Below the pieces are notes generated by a model. That model saw nothing but the letters and a program-made list of their open reading frames with translations, was not told the DNA's origin and made no database searches. Below are positions 57,601 through 64,000 of a stretch of DNA of 64,000 nucleotides, in pieces. This DNA is from Colletotrichum lupini (taxonomy: Eukaryota; Ascomycota; Sordariomycetes; Glomerellales; Glomerellaceae). The stretch spans positions 7,192,001 to 7,256,000 of the forward strand of contig NC_064675.1 in NCBI RefSeq assembly GCF_023278565.1, read 5' to 3'. Made by a program: the position numbers and the translations under genes. Numbering within the stretch: the stretch's first letter is position 1; each line of letters opens with the position of its first letter.

Positions 57601-58329
57601 CTGAGCGGCGTAAGGCTGTACGAATTGGTACGAGGGAAAGAGAACATCGTGGTAGGTTTGAAGAGCACTTGTGCGCGCAATGTCGTAGTACGGGCCAACG
57701 GTGGTGGAGGCCTTGGCAACGTGAGGTGCAACTGTCTGATCATACTTGTCTTGGGCCAACTTTTGGTAGACAGACAACTGCGGCTGGATGTTCTTCTCCC
57801 ATTGTGCCTGGCCGTACGACTGGGCTTGCTGGAGACGAGGGGCGCCGTACTTTGTGGCATAAGCCTTGGTAGGGACGAAGACTCTCTCGTTGGCAATGTC
57901 GTAGTAGGGGGCAGCCTTCTCAACGTAGGGGGCGGCATAGGTATCATAATAGGGCTCGACATGAGGTAATACAGCCTGCTTCAGCTGGAAGTAGGGCTTG
58001 CAAATCTTTGGGGAGGACTCGTCGCAAGCTTCGAGGTTTGCGGGACAGCGGAAGAGGATCGAGATAAGGGAATACCACGTCAGAATTCTAAAAATTTAGT
58101 GTCAGTCCGAATACACCTCACGATATGCACACCGCCGTTGTGACGGTGGCGGCTGAGAATTGGGAACATACCTCGCCAAGATGTTGAACGAACGGCGGAA
58201 GAATGAGGGCCCTCTTGTAGGCGTTGTCCTCCTCTTGATTGTCACGGCCTGGCCGTTCATCTTGCCGTTGATCTTTCCATTCGGAGCTTTCGGATAGCCG
58301 TTACTGGCATAGCCACTGGAAGCCTCCAT
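54674..58329 (-). CDS. Large ER-anchored Ala/Ser-rich repeat protein (conserved in filamentous fungi)
   Basis: Minus-strand exons 58329-58172, 58087-57386 and 57329-54674 give 1171 residues; introns of 84 and 56 bp are canonical. A basic cytosolic-looking N-terminus is followed by a hydrophobic segment at about residues 53-66 ('ILTWYSLISILFRC'). Next come repeats around 'PYYD' ('VEPYYDTYAAPYVEKAAPYY', 'TVGPYYDIARTSALQTYHDV'), a coiled-coil-rich middle ('WQAKFAKAADEGASEIEDRV', 'WKAEYEAEIESSVSEAADTH') and a long Ala/Ser-rich C-terminal half. That half has degenerate units of about 70 residues marked by 'IKIYGTPQPTAEKL', 'LYGTVAAKPTPSYDW', 'KLGLATATPTSTVDKL' and 'VQIYGKPTPTAWYDN'. The protein ends RDEL. 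I recall orthologues under the uninformative label 'hoxa13-like'; no DNA-binding domain is visible. Function unknown. Confidence 0.8.
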
Positions 58330-61175
58330 GGCGGAGGTTGTGGTCTGGGAATACCAGGCAGCTCGCGTCAGTGACGTGATTTGGTGTTTTCCTTATCGCA
58401 GGGTACCGTTAGTCGGGAAAACTGGTGCGTGCGTCGAGGATGATGCAGCGGAGGACTCGAGACTGCGCTGAACTACTGATAACAGACAGTGATCAGCTGG
58501 GTAATGTAAAGAGAGGTATCGCATAGGATATTGAGGAAGAAAGATAGAAACGAGATCAAGGTTGGGAATGGTGGGAAAAAAGAAATCAGCGGGAGGGTTG
58601 CGTAGAAGCTCTGATGATTTTCAGATGTCGCAGTTCCCAGTCGGCGGCGGACATGGGCTGCTTTAGGCGGCCTGGACCGGGCTGGGCAACCCAGAGGCTA
58701 GAGCTGCGTGAACGAACGTATGTGGGTTGCGTAGCTAATACGCAGCAAACTGCCAAACCAGTGCCTTCGGAACAGTGAAGCTGCAGGGGAGGGCCGAAGA
58801 GGGGGAGCCACTTTGGGGGTTGGATTGTGGAGCTAGGAGTTGATGATCTACCTTCAGAATGGCGATAGTTTTGCTTCAGGGCGTCCGAAGGGGTCTTTTC
58901 GGTGAAAACGTTGATGCTGTGTTTGGTGGAAGATGATTCAGACCCGAGATAGGCGGCAGTGAATACCTAGAAGTGTAGTAGGGAGAATGATGGACAACCA
59001 TAGGTAGTCCGGGAAGACGAGGGGAAAGGGTAAAAGTAAGGTGAGGTAGCCGTGATGGAAAAAAGGTGTGGTGTTTCTTGTTGATGTGCTGCTGCTTCCC
59101 GTCGCGTTCGTTACCGTTCGCTTCCCTGCGTACCGTACAATGTAAAGGTGAGGCACAGGCAAGAGGCAGGAGGCAGGAGAAGAGGCCGTCCCAGGCTGGC
59201 AGCTTCCTGCTCCTGCGGGCCAAGTTTTTTGTGGTCCGATGGGAAGAGCGCGGGCCAGGCCTGGATTGTATCTTTTGGTGGAATATGGGTGTTGTCACTT
59301 ACAAAAGAGTACTTCTTGCTGAGGTGCTGACATAATAAACCGGTGAGGTAACCGAGACGTTCAGCTTGTGCTAGCACGCTAGGTCGCTGTAGCGGCCTTC
59401 TTAGCCTGCTGCAAGCCTGCTGCAAGCCTGCAACTCTGGGGAGTTTGCAGAGCAGCACGCGCGCTGTGGAATGTCTCACCAACGTCATCGGCTCCAAGCT
59501 GTCGCTATCGTCCAATGCCACCAACCAACCACACCAACACCACACACACACACATACGAGCTAACAAGAAACAAGCAGGCAGGCGGAAAACTTGAAAGCA
59601 AGCTCGGCAAGGCATCACGCTCAGCTTACCTTTCTCATCTTTGCAGCCCTGGTCCTCGGCTTCTTGCTGTCTCCCGATGAATCCTCGCTTCCTCGCCATC
59701 CATGCCACCATGCCTGTCGCCGTCCACACCATCCGTCCCATGTCTGACTGTCTGCTCATAATCTCTCCGCACCAAGCACATCAACAAGCAAGACACCGGA
59801 TTGACCAACCCTGCCGTCGGAGGCACGGTCGAAGTCTGGATGATTGGTAGAGTCGGGTTGCCCATGAGCCACAATGCCCCGAAACAACCCAGCGATTCCA
59901 GCCAGCACGGATGAGGGGTCCAATCAAGTGGACCAAATAATCTTGGAGTGACGCAGCACTGCATTACCAGGCACGCAAGTGTGGCTCACCAGCTTGGAAT
60001 GTTGGAGCTCGGAGGCGCGACCGAGTGGCCGGCATCTAGCACAATCCATGTGATGATGATGATGCTAATGATGTGCTGGATGCCCTTGGCTGAGAACCTG
60101 TTATCGACGATCCGGGTGGTTTACTTGCATGGCCTCTTCCATCGTACATGCCCCTGGGGAAAAGGCTTGATAGAAGCTAAAGTCTGGTAGGTATGTATAG
60201 GTGAATCCCAAGAGCATGGCCTGGCAGGTGATATGGGAAACAACTGTAGCTCTCTACCGAGACTAATATCAGATGGCTTTGCAATAGACCTCAGCAATAG
60301 TGGGATTAGAATAATACAAAAAAGAGAGTCTTTGTGGGAAAATCATGGAAAGGTTAAGGTGCAGCAACATGTTGCAAGGCACAATGACATAATGATACAG
60401 CGGCACAATTGCTGCTATGCTGGTTGGCCGAAGCTGCCTCTTCCTGAGGTGCCCGGTCCAGAACCATGTCCTATCACGTGCCGATAGCCTCCGGGAGGAT
60501 TAGCTCAGCTATCTTATCTGTGATGTCCACTTCTCATCGGAACGGGTGAAGCAAAGCTCCGGACCCTGGACTCGGGTTCCCGGCGGCCGGACCCCTGCTC
60601 GGACCACTGAATGGACGCTGCGGATTTGACCCGCGCAAGAGCAGGAGCCAGCCTGAGGTGCTGGGCCAGAACAACTAGACCTGGAAAGAGCAGGCCCTCG
60701 CACTTACTTTCAATGTTCGGTACCTCAACCATCCCGTCTTAGCGCAAGGGGACTTCGATTGATTTCTCCATCTCGAAACTGCGTCTACAACCTCACAACA
60801 TCCTGGAGCGGCTTGTTTGACTTGACGATTTATGATACCCAACCAGCTTCTCCTTTTTTTCTACACTGTTTCCCGACGTCTAGAGCAGGAGCTGCAGCCG
60901 TTTGCTGTCACTTGAGCATTGCAAAGCAGCCCGCGCTCCCCCGCAATCTGTTCACTCGGATAATTATCTAGGCACACGCAGCTTCGACCAAAGAACTTGC
61001 GTCGGACCTCTCGATCCCACCGACATCATTGTCGATTACTTCCACCCCGAATTCGCTGTCGATCCGCTCTCACTGTGCCGGCCCCTTGCTTCGAGAGGCA
61101 CTCATGCGTTCCTAAACAACGAAACACTTCTGCAAAGGGCTCAAGTCCCCCGCCAACCTCGACGACTGAATCATT
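58330..61175. other. Intergenic between divergent genes, 2.8 kb
   Basis: Holds the promoters of the ER-anchored repeat protein and of the Doa10-like gene. Simple repeats: an 11-bp unit (AGCCTGCTGCA) about 2.5 times near 59403-59430 and a CA run near 59539-59553. The frames at 58876-59551 on both strands have no domain. Nothing else was recognised. Confidence 0.5.
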
Positions 61176-64000
61176 ATGGACGACCCCGCGATGGAACCGC
61201 TGGCAGCCGCCGATGCTTACGCGCACTCCCGCCGACGGTTCTCGGCCTCGAAACCCGCTTCCGTCTCGCACGATGCTGCCAAACCGCGATCCCAAGCCAA
61301 CGATGCCGGCGTCCTCGACCCCGATACATGCCGTATATGTAGAGGCGAGGCGACCGCCGAAGAGCCGCTCTTCTACCCATGCAAATGCAGCGGCAGTATC
61401 AAATACGTTCACCAAGATTGCTTGATGGAGTGGCTCTCACACTCCCAGAAGAAGCACTGCGAGCTGTGCAAAACACCCTTCCGCTTTACCAAGCTCTACT
61501 CGCCCAAAATGCCAAAGACTCTCCCGGCCCACGTCTTCGTCGGCCATATGGCCAAATACCTCTTCAGAAACGTTCTGGTATGGCTGCGAGCCGCACTCGT
61601 CATCAGCGTTTGGCTTTGCTGGTTGCCCTACCTCATGCGCTCAGTCTGGGCCTTCCTGTTCTGGGTCAGCGACGAAGGTCTGGGTAGCGGCGCTCTATGG
61701 AACAGCTCAAACGCAACAGTGAGCCGAGGCGTCTCGGTGGCATTCTCAGTCGCCAATTCCAATGTCTGCCCTGCTTCGCCTCTGCTCGAACCCACCACGA
61801 CACCGGCCAACTTGGGAGGCATGCTCAAGGATATCATTCAAGGCCAGGCATTGCCCTTTAGCAGATCATTCCACGGCGTTAACATTACCACCAATGATTC
61901 GATGACGGCAGCGCTTATGAGGATGCTGCTCGGATCCATCACTTCCTCCGCGTCTGCCAATTCTAGTTCGGTGCCCGTCGGCACGAATGACCCCGTTCTC
62001 GACCGTCATCCTTCTTTGTTGAGCGGCGTCTCCTGGTTGCGCAATATGACCCGGTACCCCGTTGTAAACCGCACCATCATTGGCGTCCTAGAGGGCCAGA
62101 TTATCACGATATTGGTCATCATCTCCTTCATTCTCGTCATCCTGGTCCGCGACTATGTTGTTCAGCAACAACCCGAAATCAATATGCGAGCCGCCTTTGC
62201 CGCCAACGACAACGCACAACCCCAACCGCAGGCCGAACCGCAACACCAACATGAGCAACATTTCCACGACCATGATCATGAACACGAGCACGCGCACGCG
62301 CACGATGGCGCTGGCATGCTCGATGACTATGGCGCAGCAGATTTGAGAGGGCCAAGTGACAGCGAGGATGATGATGATGAATCATTCACCGGCGGTCGAC
62401 GCGCAAGTCATGATGATTTACCTCACATGGCTTGGGATGAACGGGAACCGATGCCCGAGCTCGCAGCACCTATGCTGCCGGCAGGTTTGCCGGCGGGAAG
62501 GAGACACGGCGGTTTCGGGTCCCGCGCCCAAGGAGGACCTGAACCCGAATTCGACTTCAATACACCACCCGAAGGCGGTCCCAACAAGGACGCGCAGACC
62601 CCGGTGGCAACTGTTCACGAATACCTTCGTATCTACCGACAGGCCAATGGCGATCCCGAGAAAATTCTTAAAATCATTGAGGAGGAGAAGTTGGATGAGC
62701 CACTTGGCTATTGGGCAAGGATCACCAAGTCGATGATGGAAAAGAACCGAGAATCGGGTGCTTCGCAGCCGAAAAAGAGCCAACCTGGACCTGAAGGATC
62801 TTCCACCTCTCGAGATTCGCAAGCCACGCCACCATTCTCGGTCCAACTGCCCGCCCCCTCAACACCACAGTTCTCATGGCCGCCGCAAACACATGGTGAG
62901 GGTAGTACCAACGGAACAGGAAAGGGCAAAGAGAAGGAAGCTCCAACAGATTTTGGTTTTGAATCCGGTCTGGGAGAGGAGGACGCAAGCCCTTCAAGAT
63001 CGACTCCATTCCAAAGTCCTCTGCGGCCTCGCTCCGTTTCAGACGGCCCTCAGATGAATAACAGCATCAACCCACTTGCGAACAATAGTTGGTCATTTTC
63101 CGGCTTGAATGCTGCACCGCAGCAGGCCGAACCCCAGGCTCAGGAGCCAATGCAATCGTTTGGCTTTGATCCGCAAGGACAAGAGTTCGGTCTTCCCCCA
63201 GCCCGATTCACACCACCGCGCAGCAATACCCCAGATTTCGGCTCCGATGCGGATCACGATTTTGAGACAGTTGAATCGATTCACGAGGACGGGCTTTTTG
63301 GATTCAACGAGCCAGAGATGCAACCGCCCGATGCCGTCGTCCCGGCGCAGTTCGTTGGCTTGCCCGAAGAGCCCCTTGAGGACATCAACGGCTTGCCTCA
63401 AGATACCGAAGATGGTCGGCCAGCCCAGCGGCCGCCTCTTCAGCGGGGTGTCATGGACCGTGTGGCCGATTTCATGTGGGGCGACATCGAGGTCCGAGAG
63501 TTGGATATTGGTGGCCGAGATGACGATGCCGCTCATGAACATGACCATGATCATGACAGCGACGACGACGACTTTGACGACGACTTGGATGATGACGATC
63601 AAGACGCCGTGGAGCAAGATCGCGAGGTCGTAGAAGCTGCCGTCGCCGCCGGCCTTGACCCCGAAGCGATTGACGACGCCGAAGATTTCGAGGGTATCAT
63701 GGAATTGATCGGCATGCGTGGGCCTATCGCCGGTCTCTTCCAGAACGCCATCTTCTGCGTCGTGCTTGTCTCTGTCACGATCTTCGTCTGCGTCTTCATT
63801 CCTTACAACCTGGGACGCGTCAGTGTCTGGGCTGCCATGAACCCGATGCGCCTTGTGAGAATGCTCTTTAGCGCGACAAAGTTCATCCAGGACGTTGCTG
63901 TTGGCATCATGAGCGGTCTGACTAGTCTGACCTTGTGCTTCATCTACACAACAGGACGCATGATGGGCTTCCCAGCTAAGAATGGCGTTGGCTTGTTCAT
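61176..64000 (+). CDS. SSM4: Doa10/Ssm4-type RING-CH E3 ubiquitin ligase (N-terminal 941 residues, cut by window end)
   Basis: Open from ATG 61176 to the right edge with no intron. The RING-CH finger has all eight ligands: Cys52, Cys55, Cys69, Cys71, His79, Cys82, Cys95 and Cys98, in 'CRICRGEATAEEPLFYPCKC' and 'YVHQDCLMEW...HCELC'. 'PFRFTKLYSPKMP' right after it is a Doa10/MARCH6 hallmark. Membrane helices follow at about residues 130-165 and 308-327 ('IITILVIISFILVILVRDYV'). A long cytosolic insert comes next, with a His-rich stretch and an acidic HEHDHDHD-plus-poly-Asp stretch, and a third helix near 850-872 ('CVVLVSVTIFVCVFIPYNL'). The family is a multi-pass ER and inner-nuclear-membrane ligase that ubiquitinates misfolded proteins and degron-bearing substrates for ERAD. 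The C-terminal part is outside the window. Confidence 0.94.
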   Translation, partial: MDDPAMEPLAAADAYAHSRRRFSASKPASVSHDAAKPRSQANDAGVLDPDTCRICRGEATAEEPLFYPCKCSGSIKYVHQDCLMEWLSHSQKKHCELCKTPFRFTKLYSPKMPKTLPAHVFVGHMAKYLFRNVLVWLRAALVISVWLCWLPYLMRSVWAFLFWVSDEGLGSGALWNSSNATVSRGVSVAFSVANSNVCPASPLLEPTTTPANLGGMLKDIIQGQALPFSRSFHGVNITTNDSMTAALMRMLLGSITSSASANSSSVPVGTNDPVLDRHPSLLSGVSWLRNMTRYPVVNRTIIGVLEGQIITILVIISFILVILVRDYVVQQQPEINMRAAFAANDNAQPQPQAEPQHQHEQHFHDHDHEHEHAHAHDGAGMLDDYGAADLRGPSDSEDDDDESFTGGRRASHDDLPHMAWDEREPMPELAAPMLPAGLPAGRRHGGFGSRAQGGPEPEFDFNTPPEGGPNKDAQTPVATVHEYLRIYRQANGDPEKILKIIEEEKLDEPLGYWARITKSMMEKNRESGASQPKKSQPGPEGSSTSRDSQATPPFSVQLPAPSTPQFSWPPQTHGEGSTNGTGKGKEKEAPTDFGFESGLGEEDASPSRSTPFQSPLRPRSVSDGPQMNNSINPLANNSWSFSGLNAAPQQAEPQAQEPMQSFGFDPQGQEFGLPPARFTPPRSNTPDFGSDADHDFETVESIHEDGLFGFNEPEMQPPDAVVPAQFVGLPEEPLEDINGLPQDTEDGRPAQRPPLQRGVMDRVADFMWGDIEVRELDIGGRDDDAAHEHDHDHDSDDDDFDDDLDDDDQDAVEQDREVVEAAVAAGLDPEAIDDAEDFEGIMELIGMRGPIAGLFQNAIFCVVLVSVTIFVCVFIPYNLGRVSVWAAMNPMRLVRMLFSATKFIQDVAVGIMSGLTSLTLCFIYTTGRMMGFPAKNGVGLF

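Overview
The window is nuclear DNA of a filamentous ascomycete (Pezizomycotina, probably a Sordariomycete). Genes carry short introns (about 50-110 bp) with GTAAGT-type donors, CTAAC-type branch sites and CAG/TAG acceptors. A 7.6 kb retrotransposon shows the mutation signature of repeat-induced point mutation (RIP). A 282-residue trihydroxynaphthalene reductase points to DHN melanin. I cannot fix the species.

Left part (1-24.8 kb), accessory in character: the C-terminus of a phospholipase C; a small group of a flavin monooxygenase, a fungal transcription factor without a visible zinc cluster and an NmrA-like reductase; then an AT-rich block (8178-15792) that is a complete LTR retrotransposon skeleton with two 177-bp LTRs and a GTAAC target duplication. 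To its right lie a secreted FAD-linked oxidase, a decayed reading frame, a seven-helix Pth11/SAT4-like receptor, a secreted LysM protein next to a second AT-rich relic, and the melanin reductase.

Middle (24.8-43.5 kb), gene-poor: two small membrane proteins, tRNA-Lys(CTT), a divergent pair of homologous secreted proteins sharing a 1.2 kb promoter region, a large-subunit catalase with a DJ-1/PfpI-like tail, and an intron-bearing tRNA-Thr(AGT).

Right part (43.5-64 kb), mostly core genes: a CCDC25/NFACT-R family gene whose frame requires a one-nucleotide exon; a 1256-residue protein joining a HeLo-like segment, a pseudokinase and a trypsin-like protease (the strongest candidate for an unusual system); a 5.8 kb gene-free stretch ending in a poly-G tract; an alanine/serine-rich ER-anchored repeat protein ending in RDEL; and the start of a Doa10/Ssm4 RING-CH ubiquitin ligase cut by the right edge.

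All gene models were built by hand from reading frames and splice signals. No similarity search was run, so family names rest on recognised motifs.
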